Source: Beroe forskalii (lineage: Eukaryota > Ctenophora > Nuda > Beroida > Beroidae). From it: a DNA stretch of 64,000 nt. How positions within the stretch are numbered: position 1 is the stretch's first letter; each line of letters starts with the position of its first letter. The stretch spans positions 62,001-126,000 of the forward strand of contig WFMF01000158.1 in assembly GCA_011033025.1 (NCBI GenBank), in the 5' to 3' direction. Positions 10,491 through 22,260 of the stretch are shown here, piece by piece. A program made the position numbers and the translations under genes. The notes under the pieces were generated by a model. That model was not told the DNA's origin. It made no database searches and saw nothing but the letters and a program-made list of their open reading frames with translations.

Positions 10491-11428
10491 GTGATGCGTC
10501 AATACATCATCGAAGTGACCATTCAAACTTGACGTCTGCTTGCCACAGAAATTTATATTTTATAATTGAGATGCAACGAAAGGAGCAGTTCGCATGATTT
10601 ACACTTTGCATTGAGAAGTACATTCGGCAAACTTGAGTAACATTTCAATAGCACTGGAAATATATCATATTAACATTTATATAATTTATTTTATTGTAAA
10701 TCAGCAGAATAATCAATAGAAAATTCCGAGTTTATTAACGAATCATTTTGTTAGTGCCAGTCGTTGTAGGTTCATTGTTCACGTCAGCATGTTATTGACA
10801 AGGAGAAAACTAATAGTTTTGATAGAAATCGCCTCGTCGCCCTGTCTAAGCTCTTATCGGCTCCGTATAAGCTTACCCGTATGCCCAATCAGAGAACGAG
10901 TTGACAGGTAACTCACACGCTGATTTGTTATTAATGCCATGACGATTGACGGTTTCAGGAATAGGAATCATATGGGTAAGATAAGACTCAATACACCGCC
11001 GATATTAGTATATTAGAGCGAATAATTTACTAATTTAGTGATATCGTGAACCGTGATGAAAGTAAATGCCCCGAATTGGCGTTGGTATCTGCAAATTCTG
11101 TTTTGATCTCCAGAGTTCAAATTTCTATGAAATTCTTTCTTTACTTCTTTGACAGTTCCATGTCATAATTCCATAGTGACAGAGTGTCATCGTGACATAT
11201 AGCCAAAGTTACCTTGTGCCATAGTGACACACCAAACTGTTTTCATATAATTCTCTACACGGCGGTCAATCCCACAACAACATGATGATCAACTCTCTCC
11301 TGACAGTGATCAACTCTCTCTCTCTCTCCCCTGCCTTCTGCTACAGCCGTAGGAGTGTAGACGTTTTCAGCTTTATTTGATTTCTCCAACAAGAACTGCT
11401 GCAGGCACAGGCATCAGACAGAGGAGTT

Positions 11429-11469
11429 TGACGTCACTATCAGGGTCTAACATGGTGAGTTGATGACGT
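11429..11469 (+). repeat. CRE-bounded dispersed element, copy 1
   Basis: Reads TGACGTCACTATCAGGG, then a short AT-rich middle, then ATGGTGAGTTGATGACGT. Same layout as the other copies listed here. The internal ATGGTGAGT mimics a start codon plus splice donor, but its presence in many copies shows it belongs to the repeat. Confidence 0.75.
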
Positions 11470-11661
11470 TTACTCGCTTAGTTCTCTGAAACGTTCACTG
11501 CACGCCACTCACTCACTAAGCACGGTAGCATGCAGAGAAATAGATTAACACGATATGATATCTAGAGTGGCTGTGCATTCTTTAAATTTATGCAGGTATT
11601 GCATGAGCAAATCATACAGTCAGAACTCAGATATTATAATCGTAGATACAATCGTGATTCA

Positions 11662-11700
11662 ATGCCATCAATTCACCATTTTAAAACATGATAATGCCGT
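11662..11700 (-). repeat. CRE-bounded dispersed element, copy 2 (inverted)
   Basis: Inverted copy: TGCCATCAATTCACCATT ... CATGATAATGCCGT, followed by a conserved flank aaactgcctatttctc shared with copies near 12530 and 32357. Confidence 0.7.
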
Positions 11701-12481
11701 TTTTCTTAAACTGCCTATTTCTCTTGCGGTGTCGATGAATTTATAATCTTCACGAATAAAAACGAATATTTATTCGTGCTTCCAGATTTTTCTAAAGTGC
11801 TGCTCATTGAAACTTACACTGCTTTAAGAACTGATTCCGAGAAAATGTTTCAATCACGAAATTACCCACGATATATCATGGCAAATCCTGTGACAAATCC
11901 TAAGATAAAAGTACTGGAGTACAGTAGTGTCATGGTAAGGAGTGGATTTAATACGGTTACATAATATTATGAATCCAGAATTCTGAATATCATTTGCATT
12001 TGCCTTGTGACATACCAAGCTCATTCAGAGGGTAACTCTGCTTGATTTCAACTGTAAAAGGAATGGCTATTCTGTAGAAACAGCATAGGTAGGCTTATAA
12101 CGTCATACATTCATAAGTAGGTAGGCTTATGAGTAAGTAGGCTTAATAAAAGTAGGTGGGCTTATACGAGTATCACGGCCCAACGCCAACTTTCGGCCTT
12201 TTGCCTTTTCTCCAGATTAACTCAAGTACCTATCTATCAAATATATTCGTCCATATTTAGACTTCCATACCATCCAGACCCGTTTACCAGGTGTCTTCAG
12301 GGCTTTTAGTATCAACAATTCAGTTATATGAATCACTCTCAGTAGCTTATCACCGAATGAATATTACTCTGACAAAATAATGATTATAATTATGTTGATT
12401 GAATGACTTGCACTAACAATAGACGATTGAAAGTGACGTAATCATCCGAGATTAAACCATCGGCGCATAAACAGAGACGGT

Positions 12482-12580
12482 GTAACGTCATCAACTTATT
12501 ACGTTACGCTATGACAATGACGTCATCACAACCGCCTATTTATTCCGAGCGCGTGTTGTAGAATGGTGAATTGATGTCGT
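12482..12580 (-). repeat. CRE-bounded dispersed element, copy 3 plus an adjacent half copy
   Basis: 12482-12526 reads AACGTCATCAACTTATT ... GACAATGACGTCATCA and is followed by accgcctattt. At 12558-12580 a half copy in the opposite orientation, GTAGAATGGTGAATTGATG, follows. The two form a local inverted arrangement. Confidence 0.65.
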
Positions 12581-13555
12581 GGCGCTGCCTTCATTTGCAC
12601 GTGCAGCAAACCTGTTAATTGAATACATCTAGCTGTGCTGTAACTACTAACTCGTGTCGACAATAGTCTCACTCGCCATCACATAACTATTGATACAGGT
12701 TTTGTTGCAACTCCAATTGCAGCCCCGCTCGACTGTACCTACTCATCATCTTCGTCACTCCAGCCTTCCTCGGTTAGTTAACTCTATGGTAAGTAAATCT
12801 ACAAAATACACATGCCTATCGGGTCAATTTTGGGAGACTTCCCAAGGCTGTGCCCAAAGGATTCATCCTATGATTACATGCACATCCCGAAGTTTTAAAC
12901 CAACATTGACCCGATCAGGCTAGTGTAGTAGTGTCTATCTTTTATCTTTTTATAGACACCGATGAAAACTTTAGAGGTTTCTATAATCCTTTAGCTCTCT
13001 AGAGGCGTGCTACCGTTTAAAATTCCCCAGATCTAACACTAAAGATATCTCCACGTAATTTGGGACTTGGGCATGCTAGATTATATGGCTATCAAACTAA
13101 GCTTCCATTTGGATTCTTCTCCTTGTCAGTTTACAAAATATTGAGATGAGAGATTCTAAGAAATTTAAGGGAAATGATTTACAGAGATATGATAAAGACT
13201 AATAACAATCTACTCCATTCTCTGGGAATGCAAGCAGATATAATACAACTAGAAATATAGCGACTATATTACTCATGTTATAATCTAAATTAATTTATAC
13301 GGTCTGTCAGCTCTGTACATGCCCACTTCCCATGATCTCTGTTGCTGTAATGTTAGAATGTTGTCGGCAGAAGTTGTGTTTCATTGGTCGTTTAACCATG
13401 ATGTATGAGTTGTGCACTGTGCATGGAGCATGGGCAGGCTTTTTGGCGATATCATTGAACATGCTAAGCTTAAGTTGCATCTTCACCAATTAAAGGTGAA
13501 ATCGAATAATTGGTGATCGAGAGTGCCGACTGCTGTCATTTTGAGATCATTATTA

Positions 13556-13643
13556 AGAAAATCTTTGACAATGCAGGACACATAGATACTTCGTTGTCAG
13601 TGATAACGAAGTAGCTTTGTGTCAAGCATTGTCAAAGATTTCT
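13556..13643. ncRNA. Strong imperfect hairpin, candidate small-RNA precursor
   Basis: An ~88-nt fold-back. The outer stem AATCTTTGACAATGC (13560-13574) pairs with GCATTGTCAAAGATT (13626-13640). After a 2-nt internal loop, GACACA (13577-13582) pairs with TGTGTC (13618-13623). After single mismatches, TACTTCGTT (13587-13595) pairs with AACGAAGTA (13605-13613), leaving a 9-nt loop. Spacing is symmetrical apart from one bulged A. The geometry suits a Dicer substrate, but a tiny inverted-repeat transposon would also fit. Strand cannot be decided from DNA alone. A second small hairpin (TCACCAATTA/TAATTGGTGA) lies at 13485-13518. Confidence 0.4.
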
Positions 13644-13923
13644 ACTCTAGATCCTGTGATAACTTATCATAGTACCTAGCTGAAGGTACTGCAGCTCCTA
13701 AGATCAGGGTCCAGGGAAGCCAAATACCCAAATTACTTTTCCCCTTTACATTTCGTTATTCCGTCATTTCGCAAGACCACAATAAGACATTAAGAAAATA
13801 TAATGACAATCATCTGACATGAAGTTGGTGTACCTATATAATAGCTTTCTTATTAAGAAAGAGACACAAAGGTAAGCTATAAATCGTGGCGCTGTCACAC
13901 TGCGCTCGAGCAACTCGCTGCTC

Positions 13924-13966
13924 TACGTCATCAATTCACCACCTTAAGCCATGATAATGACGTCAC
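13924..13966 (-). repeat. CRE-bounded dispersed element, copy 4 (inverted)
   Basis: TACGTCATCAATTCACCA ... CCATGATAATGACGTCA, close to the consensus of the family. Confidence 0.75.
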
Positions 13967-15443
13967 CACCACTGGCATACTGTACGAATATATACCTATA
14001 TATTTAGCTGTCACATAAGACAGTCCTTCAATCAGCGCGAACAGCTAGATTTTGATTAAGATTACTAATCACAATCACTGTTACCATACACACATACACA
14101 GACCATCGCACTTTCGTAAAGCTTTGGTGTGCCCATATTGACTATTGTATTAGTGTAGTAATATAACGGTGCTTAGTGGTCAAGTTGCGCGAGGCGAAGC
14201 CGAGAGCTGAGTATTATCAGTGGTGTATTAGATTATCATTTTGCTAATAGAATCTAGAAATTTTCTTGCCGAGTAATGAAATATTGACCAATCAGTAAGT
14301 GAGTTGATGGTAAAGTCGCTAGCTGACAATTGGTCAATCTGTTATTTCGTAACTCTATTATTTCGTAATACGACTGACGATCTATAGGTATTCTGTGTTG
14401 ATCAGTTTGCTAATCACACGAGGCGGAGCCGTGTGTTGATGAGTACACTGATTAGGTGTAAGCTGAGTGATAAGGTGCTAATCAGCGGCACATTACTGCT
14501 TTTGTGGGCTTGTGACGTTCTACTGTTCTTTTACCATTCTGATTACTGTATTCCTTATTGCTTTAATGTACTGTGCCACAAACGGCTGCATTCTGTTTCC
14601 AATTGGACGGAACTAATTTGCACGGGAGTGGTACAATACAGCAATAATATTATTGAGGGTGTTGTGTAAAATTGAAAGATTGAAACAAATAGAGGCAGTG
14701 TTGCATCGTAAATTGAATACGTTAAACTCTGACAACGACATCAGTCACAACTGTCTATTATTTGCGTACGACTTAGCGATGATGAAGACGATGATGATAA
14801 TGCTATAATGATGGTGCAGGACTAAACCACTTAACCATTTACCCATTTTTGTCAGCGATTAGCGCCTTGGTGCAGTTAGCGTAGGTTCGTGTTTGCTTTG
14901 TACTATTGGTCTGATACTTGTGCATTAGGAACATAGTGGGGGCCTTTGTGTTGCGATATTCCTATCCATATTCTCATCTCGTTCGGAATATGGTGGGGCT
15001 TTTATGTTGCGATCTTCCTACCAGTATTCTCATTTTGTGTCGTCTCAGAGGGTTATTGCGAGATTGTTGCAATGTTGCTCAAAAGAAGGATTGCACCAAT
15101 ATATTATCGAGTGGTAGGTCAAGGAATATTATTTGATTAATAGAGGGCTGGATTGAATGATCGGCTATCTCATGTGTGCATATTTGGACTTCGCTATATT
15201 CACTATCTCTGGTGTAATAACAACTTCACATGACCTTACCAAGATCACAGATTTATATATCGTACCTTCATACTTTCATAACGTTATAACTTCCGAATTT
15301 CAAAATTATCATGAATAATTTCGCTGAATTAGTCCGACTTTAATAAATTAAGATGTTTAATATTCCCAGGAAATGTCTTTTGTATGTGCATATATATTGC
15401 AATGTTTCCGCTTAATATGACCCTAGCACGAACGACACAACGC

Positions 15444-15486
15444 AACGTAATCTCTTCTCCATTCTAAACCCTGATAATGACGTCAT
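15444..15486 (-). repeat. CRE-bounded dispersed element, copy 5 (inverted)
   Basis: AACGTAATCTCTTCTCCATT ... CCTGATAATGACGTCA; the left CRE is degenerate, the right one is perfect. Confidence 0.65.
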
Positions 15487-18136
15487 TCTGCAGCAACTTC
15501 TGCTGGTGCACGTGCACATAGTGTCACTTATTAACAATGATTATGGCCCGCACACGGCACAAAGCAGTTCGGGATTTATTTGTCACAAAGAGGTAAATAT
15601 CACGGAATGTCGAACTGCAGATTTTACGGAGTTACGATTTATAGACTAACTAACCAGACTTGTCGAGGGAGGATGACTTTGGTTATGCCTCCTTGGTAGC
15701 ACTTAGTGGATAGTGCACGAAAACTATGTGGTTTGCTCATCTTTTTATAAACTGTCATGGTACGAAGGGACCTGGGACATGTTAAATGCTTAGATGAAAG
15801 TTTCTTAAATTGTGCCTCAACCAGCTTCACACACGGCAATGATGGTGGTCCAATGATTAACCTACTTACAACTTCGAAAACTTCCTAGATGGCACTCCAA
15901 TAATTCTAACTGGCACAAAGACATGAAATTTATTAAGTGAAATAACCAATCACAAAATTATTTTGCATCGGAGTTTCCTCGCTATAGAAGTATAGAAGGA
16001 TCAATAACACCAGCTATTTGAATCAATTAAGCAATTTATGCTTGAAACTTTGTGCGTTTTGCTCTATCAAATCAGATAATCAAATCGAAATTTGTTACTA
16101 AGATTTCATGATATTCCTCAAAATAGTTCTTGACTGATCAAACAAAAATACGTCCTATTAAAAATACTGCATAGTCTTAGGCCATTCCAGGTCGGCATAG
16201 CTCATCAATATATCACTTCGGTGCCATTGTAATGTTAGGTCTGTAGGCTCATTTCGGTATGCTGAATCTATATCCGGAAACTGTTCCTCAATTAGAGGCT
16301 CCCATTACGAAGAGCTTAATAGTTCTTTTTTGTTCAGGGCATTTTAAAGGGAATTGCTGAGAGTACCAGTAATTCAGTCTCTTCATGTATCCTTCCCTCT
16401 CTTTTCCTTGTGTTTTCCATCAACTTAACCGAAATCATTATTTTCTTTGACGATATAAGTTGCAGATTTTCAATAGAGTTATGTAATGTATCAAGTTACC
16501 CCGTACAGATACCAGGTTTAACTGTAACAATTAGTTGGAGATTCCAAGATTCTTTATTCTCTTGTTCATCCCTTGGCGATATTTTTATAAATTTCCAGAC
16601 CATTTTCTTGATTTTCAACTGATATATTTCACTTCCTTTTTGCATCTATTGCTCATTATGCTTCCGTTAAATTAGGTCCTTGCAACTCCGGCGACTAAAG
16701 ACGAAATCGAGCAAGCATGGTACGATCATTGCAAGAGAAAAAGTTTACTAGGTAACATGTGTGTTCGTAACTTTACGTAATGGTGTACAAATTGTTCATG
16801 TGTACGTGATGAAAAAAAACAATACCTAGCATCTAATTTATCAAAAACTCAAATATTCCAGTACTAAGCTCCTATCTTGAAGTCTCTATCTTAAACAGAA
16901 AAAACAATATGTTGGAGGGGTCTGCGATTGATGATCCACCCTATACATCCCATATAAAACCCATTCCAGTCACCTTCTAATATGGTACCAGTTATCATGA
17001 ACAAATGTATTATATGTGATATCGATCTCGACTTCCGACTACAAAAAGGGAAATAAAAAAGTTGGTTATGCTGATCACTGACCAGAGGCGACGAATATGC
17101 TTCCACTTTTCAAACTTATCACACTACAACCAATTTGGGAGTAATGATTAAGTGTCTCAGGAGGTATATCATGAGTCAAGTTCATTAACCTTGGTGGTTA
17201 GTACTTTAGTAAATATCACATACCACTATATATGTTATCGTTCAGGGGAGTTTGAAATTCAGACTTCCCTGAATTATGTACTGCATGAAGTAGAGTATAT
17301 ATGTTGTCAGTTTTTCTCCTATAAAATTGCCTTCAACGATGGCTGAAGTAGGTGAACCAGTAGAACACGTAAACTCAGGTATATAATCGATGGAAGTTTG
17401 CTGATTTATATGAGTATCAGCTAGACGACCGGGGACGCTTATTTTTTCCATATTTTTGCAGCACAATTACCAGTGGTAGCGCTATAACAGAAAGATATAT
17501 AAGTATATAGTATTCCTATAACTTTTTATATAAGTACCAATTTGAAGATACATCTTGACCGTTTCCATGCTGTCCCGATGTAACGCACACACACTTCCGC
17601 GCTAATGTCCACGAGTTATATATCTCGTCTCTCCACCGAGTATATCACGTGACATTTCCTCACATATATGCCCATTAACGGTTAATGGCAGATCGCATAA
17701 TATATGCCGAATAAACCTTCAGCGAGGAATATATGCAACACGTGTGCGCCGCGAGATCTCTTGCAACTGACGTGCACTACCAAAAAAGTCGTTTACAAAT
17801 AATTGCAGTGTGTGTCGGACGACGGCGAGTTTGAAACATATCTAATAATTACTCCTCTCTCCTCGGGATACTTACTTACTTAGGTTGAAGACGCAGCAAA
17901 GAGCAGCTCCGATCTTTCTTGTAGCGCGGTTTTATAAAGTGATCTGTATATATATATGTTGTAGCTCTAGATATTATATATATATTTTTTATATATATGC
18001 TACTTTGAGTTCTTTTTCGCTGCTGGATATAATATATAACTCCCCGCACAGAAATAGTAGTTCTATTTATATTCATAATTCAGAGGAGAGCTTATCTCTT
18101 TCTTGATTATATATATCGTAATCTCCGGTTTCGTTC

Positions 18137-21100
18137 ATGGCTCGGCGGTTTTCCTTCAACAAAGACAAGATGATCTTCAAGAAGTAAGGAATTTGATAAT
18201 ATCTTTCTTTAATAATAAACAATAAACAATAGCACATAAGAAGTTGATAAGAACACTTTGAATATTTCGCCATGATAATAAAATATAAATATCATTATAC
18301 GAGATATAGATGTATTTTCATGTTCAGTAATTGTTTCCGTGTTTGTGTTGTTGTTGTTTCCTTGATCATTGTGAGCCAAGGCCAGGTTCCGATGTTCGAG
18401 GTCGGTATTGGCGCATCAGTTAGCGGGAAGAAGGTGGAACACCCAATAGGTTTTAGGCAGGATGTTTCGTGTTTATTCTTCTTTTGTTCTCCCGATTGAT
18501 CTGTACATAATTCATGATCCGATCATAAATTCTTATTGTTAAAATTCTTGTAATAAATGATTGGCACTGAAATTGCGAATCCCCAACGGGCCATAGAAAT
18601 ATTTGCCGAGCAATAGACAATGACATTACCCTTAAACATGAAACGATACTTATAGAAAGTTTAGAATTCCCTGATACATGTTTCAAAGTGCCTACTAAAG
18701 TACTAAAGAACATTAGTATCATAAAGAGAATAATTGTCAAATCCTGTCTTTAAATTTTCATATTGAGCAACACCACTCTACAAAGTGGAAAGTGACTAAT
18801 AGCATCCAGGTATAGGACGAATGAAGTCGGAAGTCTTTAGGAAGTTAGAACAGATCAATATAATATATCACACAGCCATCTGCCAAGAGCTGAGCTGAGT
18901 CTGAAATCTGTCCGTGATTTGACCTCTGAGGCGTTACCAGTTCTTCACTGCAGCTGGCACTCCAGAGCCTGACACAGTGTCGGTCAGTTCACACGGAATT
19001 CACTAGTTTATCTGTTAAACGACCGTTGAGCTCCAGTTATTGTGAGGTATCCAAAAAGCAAGCTTTGATCGAACGAGAAAAGTGCAGCTTTTCAGTTTTG
19101 GAGCCGGATTCAGAGCAAATGTCTTTTTTAATAACAGCTTATTTCTTCGGATAATATGCACTCAGCCATTGAAATTGTCAACTGCCACTGCTTCTTGTAA
19201 ATACCGGGCATATTCTATCTTTGAGCTGTTTGGATCTTTTTCCATACTGCAAGTCCTGGAGTTGCGTGTATCAATCTGTACCATTCATATTATATCCCGA
19301 CTCTTCTCATCAGGGCAAATAACGGGTTCTAAATTCTAGTAAAGCACAATGGGCCTAAATTCTTTTAGTTTGCCAGATTGAATTCTTCTTTTATTCAGCA
19401 TTCAATTTGCATAAATACAGAGATCGATTATTATATTTACGTTGAAAGGGTGGATTCAACTTGCATTTTTATTACAAAGTTTGATTCTTAAATGAGTTCC
19501 ATAACGTTTCATAATTACGGAAAATTGTAACTTGCTAACTGCAGGCATTATAATTCAAAGCAGAAAACAGACAGCCGGCCCAAGAATCGAGGATCGTTCC
19601 CTTTCTTTGCTTAATCTGTAGTTATGTCAAGGTTGAAAATCAAGGCCGATACAGTTGCGTTTATTTCAAGAGGTCGAGTTTGTTTGATATTTGGGTTCAC
19701 TCGTGGCACAATTTGAGCCACGCAATTATCATTGGGATGCATGAGTTATTGCTTGATCATTTTACGAAAAGTTGATAGGTAATATGCTCGGAAAAGTTGA
19801 TTGGTAGTATGCTCGGAAAAGTGTGGGTTCTCGAAACCAAAATGGCACAATTTAATTGAACAAAGTTCTTCAAAATACCATGTGCAAGTCTTGCGTATAC
19901 AAGACTGTTGTGAAACCGACAAAGATAGGCAATCAAACATTTTCCGAACTACCGAAAAGCTGGAACGTTATTAATAAGTAATTCCGGGATAGATTATTAA
20001 AACGTTTCATTTGCCAGGAATGACGTTCGATCTCCGAACGCTCCTTCGGAAGTATAAAGCTAGGAAAAGGTACAATTCGACCTGATCATATTATTTTGCC
20101 GCTTTTCAGCTTTTCGGGTGCACTCCAATAGTTAGCTTGTTGATATTTACTTGTTAGATTGCTGTTATTTAACATTTTATATTGGTACCTACTACCTACG
20201 ATCAAAGTTAGTGTACAGATGCATACAAATCATAAACACATGAATTGATAAACTTGAAAGGTTGCGCTGATAGATTTTGAATAAAAAACTAGGGATTTCT
20301 AAAGATTTCTATGCCTCTCTTATAAATAAAATAAAAGCTTTTCTACGCTGCAATTTGTACAGTAGATCAATAAGAGAATACGTATCAATTAATAGGCTGT
20401 AATTAGCCAGTACCTCAGAAATGATGTTGGGGGTACTGCAAAAAGTTTATTTCCGTTCAAAACAGACAACGCTGGTTGTATTGCATTGATATAAATTCTT
20501 CCTGGACCTATAAACGTTTTACTACACAATTTGATGTCATCAACTTAACATTCCCAACACTCATCATGACTCTAACCCTAACCATGCACGACCATTAACG
20601 CTATCGATAATACTGTGGACTTGAGATTGCCACTTATGGACTATTAACCTCAGTTCATTAATCTGCTCAGCAAATGAGCTATCAGAGATAAGTCTAGATC
20701 ATAGTCCTTCGTTATTGTCGTGGGTTGTATTGGAAAAATGCCAAATAAACCGAGATAGTAAGATTGACAAAGAATATGTCATATGTGATGCACCTAGATA
20801 CAGGACCAATTAACTACATGTAAGCACTTATTCACTAAAATGTCATCGTAAGATCTTCACACTTTCATGTTTTAATAGCAAATATCATGTACCCAATGGT
20901 AGTTTTAGAAGACCAGCTCCTGACGATCCGATATTTCAGGTGGCAACTCAACATGTACGACGGTCCAGTGAGATGGAATTACAAGACCAACACACCCATC
21001 ACCAAGCGTCCCAAATACTGTGAGTACCGAACACACCCATCACCAAACGTCCCAAATACTGTGAGTACCGAACACACCCATCACCAAGCGTCCCAAATAC

Positions 21101-22071
21101 TGTGAGTACCGAGTCAATCACTGTCAATAACAGTGGAAATTCCTGGAATCAAGTAGGTACTATTTCTATCGGGTAATATTCATACTTTCATAGGAAGCAA
21201 CTGATCGATAATATATATCTGGGGTAAAAATCCTAGGAGAGTTCCGGCGATTTTGTTCTCGCACCTATTGTATCTCTTTATAACTTAGTCTTTTTCCTTC
21301 ATCAAAAGCTTTTACCTCATCAAGATATCCAAGGAATCAAGTTCCAAGCCAAACCCTTTATACCCTGACATGTGCTAGTCGTAAGGTAAATACTTCCACG
21401 TCACAAACGGAAAACGTAATAGAGCTGAGCGGAAATGCAATGTGAAAACAAACGATATTATCTACTAAGTACTTATATCCATGAACTATATAGTTCATTC
21501 AGTAGATATCATATAGAAGAGTATTTAATACCCCCATTTCCTGAAAAAATAAATAGTTTACAAGCCAAGCAGACAGACCCCAAGTTGAAACATTTCCTAC
21601 ATAATGAGTCGCAACAGTTGAAAAACCAGTGCACTTTCTATAAAATGAATATTACCCCAAGTTTGATCGCATCACTCATGTTTGAAACGTGAAGTAATAA
21701 AGCACATGGTACAACAACTACTGTGGGCAGCTTAGTGCTAGGTACCAACGTAACATGAAGCAAGGAAATAAGGATACCGGAAATCATGCACCAAGTATTT
21801 TAGTATTTGCTCATTGACAGACACACGTTCTCTGGAGAGGGTAAAGTAATGACCAATTATCATATTATTTCAAGAACATATTATATATCCCGATATATAC
21901 ATAATCATTTTCATATTTCCATTTCCAGGCTTCAAGATCTCGCCAGATCCTCAGGAGCAGATGATCCTATGTCTGAGCATTATCAGAACTCAGATATTTG
22001 TGATAGCCGGGTATTTCTTTCTGGCTTTCTCCCTTCTCATGTTACGTTTCAAGTGGCTGGCATCAGAGTGA
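18137..22071 (+). CDS. Predicted 89-aa single-pass membrane protein, three exons
   Basis: Exons 18137-18183, 20940-21019 and 21929-22071 join in phase (2, then 1) at consensus sites AA|GTAAGG, TTTCAG|G, CT|GTGAGT and TTTCCAG|G. The product starts MARRFSFNKDKMIFK, is basic and aromatic in the middle (WNYKTNTPITKRPKY), and ends with one hydrophobic helix (IFVIAGYFFLAFSLLML) followed by RFKWLASE, so it resembles a small tail-anchored or inner-membrane protein. I do not recognise the family. The coding frame of exon 3 has high GC at third positions, unlike its alternative frame. The end of exon 2 lies in a triplicated 41-bp repeat that carries three copies of the donor. An AATAAA follows about 105 nt after the stop. 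It converges tail to tail with the minus-strand zinc-finger gene. Confidence 0.5.
18320..18499 (+). CDS. Candidate small secreted peptide ORF (59 aa)
   Basis: An ATG-started 59-codon frame whose first ~21 residues (MFSNCFRVCVVVVSLIIVSQ) look like a signal peptide with predicted cleavage after SQG. The predicted mature start QVPMFEVGIGASVS is followed by GKK, the classic glycine-dibasic signature of an amidated peptide. A TATAAA-like string lies about 35 bp upstream and AATAAA about 55 bp after the stop. It sits inside intron 1 of the predicted small membrane-protein gene on the same strand. Frames this short arise by chance, and the part could instead be an unrelated exon, so this is a candidate only. 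Confidence 0.25.
   Translation: MFSNCFRVCVVVVSLIIVSQGQVPMFEVGIGASVSGKKVEHPIGFRQDVSCLFFFCSPD
20990..21112. repeat. 41-bp tandem repeat, three copies, spanning a splice donor
   Basis: Units begin at 20990, 21031 and 21072 with acacacccatcaccaa(g/a)cg and differ by a single base. Each unit contains ACT|GTGAGTACC, so the 5' splice site of exon 2 of the small membrane-protein gene exists in three copies. Because 41 is not a multiple of 3, each donor gives a different downstream frame. Confidence 0.9.
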
Positions 22072-22176
22072 GACCCGCAGAAAGGGACAAATACTGTCAA
22101 TTCTGTCTTACCGTTGTGCCAGACAGATACTACGAGCTTACGAGGATGAAAGATTACAAAGATGGTTGTAAATGTA

Positions 22177-22182
22177 AATAAA
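22177..22182 (+). terminator. Poly(A) signal for the + strand small gene
   Basis: AATAAA (taaataaagacagtgc), about 105 nt after the TGA at 22069-22071 and about 80 bp short of the convergent minus-strand stop codon. Confidence 0.5.
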
Positions 22183-22260
22183 GACAGTGCTTTGAAATCA
22201 GTGCTTTTCAGGGACGATGGAATATTTGAATAATGCGGTTGTAGAATCACTACTATAAAC

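Larger units (their letters stand above)
10491..18136. other. Long region without a supported gene
   Basis: Only short frames occur here and none shows recognisable domains or a coherent exon chain. It contains several copies of a CRE-bounded dispersed element (listed separately), a strong hairpin at 13556-13643, a short CT-rich tract at 11312-11330, and AT-rich simple sequence with TATATA runs at 17940-18000. One exon-like stretch at 16676-16751 is discussed under rejected items. Confidence 0.6.

Noticed and set aside
11281-11460. A possible first exon ending AACATG|GTGAGT with a CT-rich leader
   Set aside because: The ATGGTGAGTTGATGACGT string belongs to the dispersed CRE-bounded element found in many other places, so the start and donor are coincidental.
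16676-16751. An exon-like stretch bounded by TTAG and CTAG|GTAACA; one frame (ATPATKDEIEQAWYDHC) loosely resembles helices of a J-domain
   Set aside because: No HPD-bearing or other partner exon could be found nearby, a second frame is also open until a stop at the donor, and the acceptor has a weak pyrimidine tract.
17339-17378. Short ATG frame (MAEVGEPVEHVNS) ending at CAG|GTATAT, possible first exon
   Set aside because: No downstream exon in phase could be supported.
21807-22181. A 124-codon frame as an independent gene
   Set aside because: It starts at a non-ATG codon in an intron; its right half overlaps exon 3 of the small membrane-protein gene in another frame and is better treated as a possible alternative reading frame.
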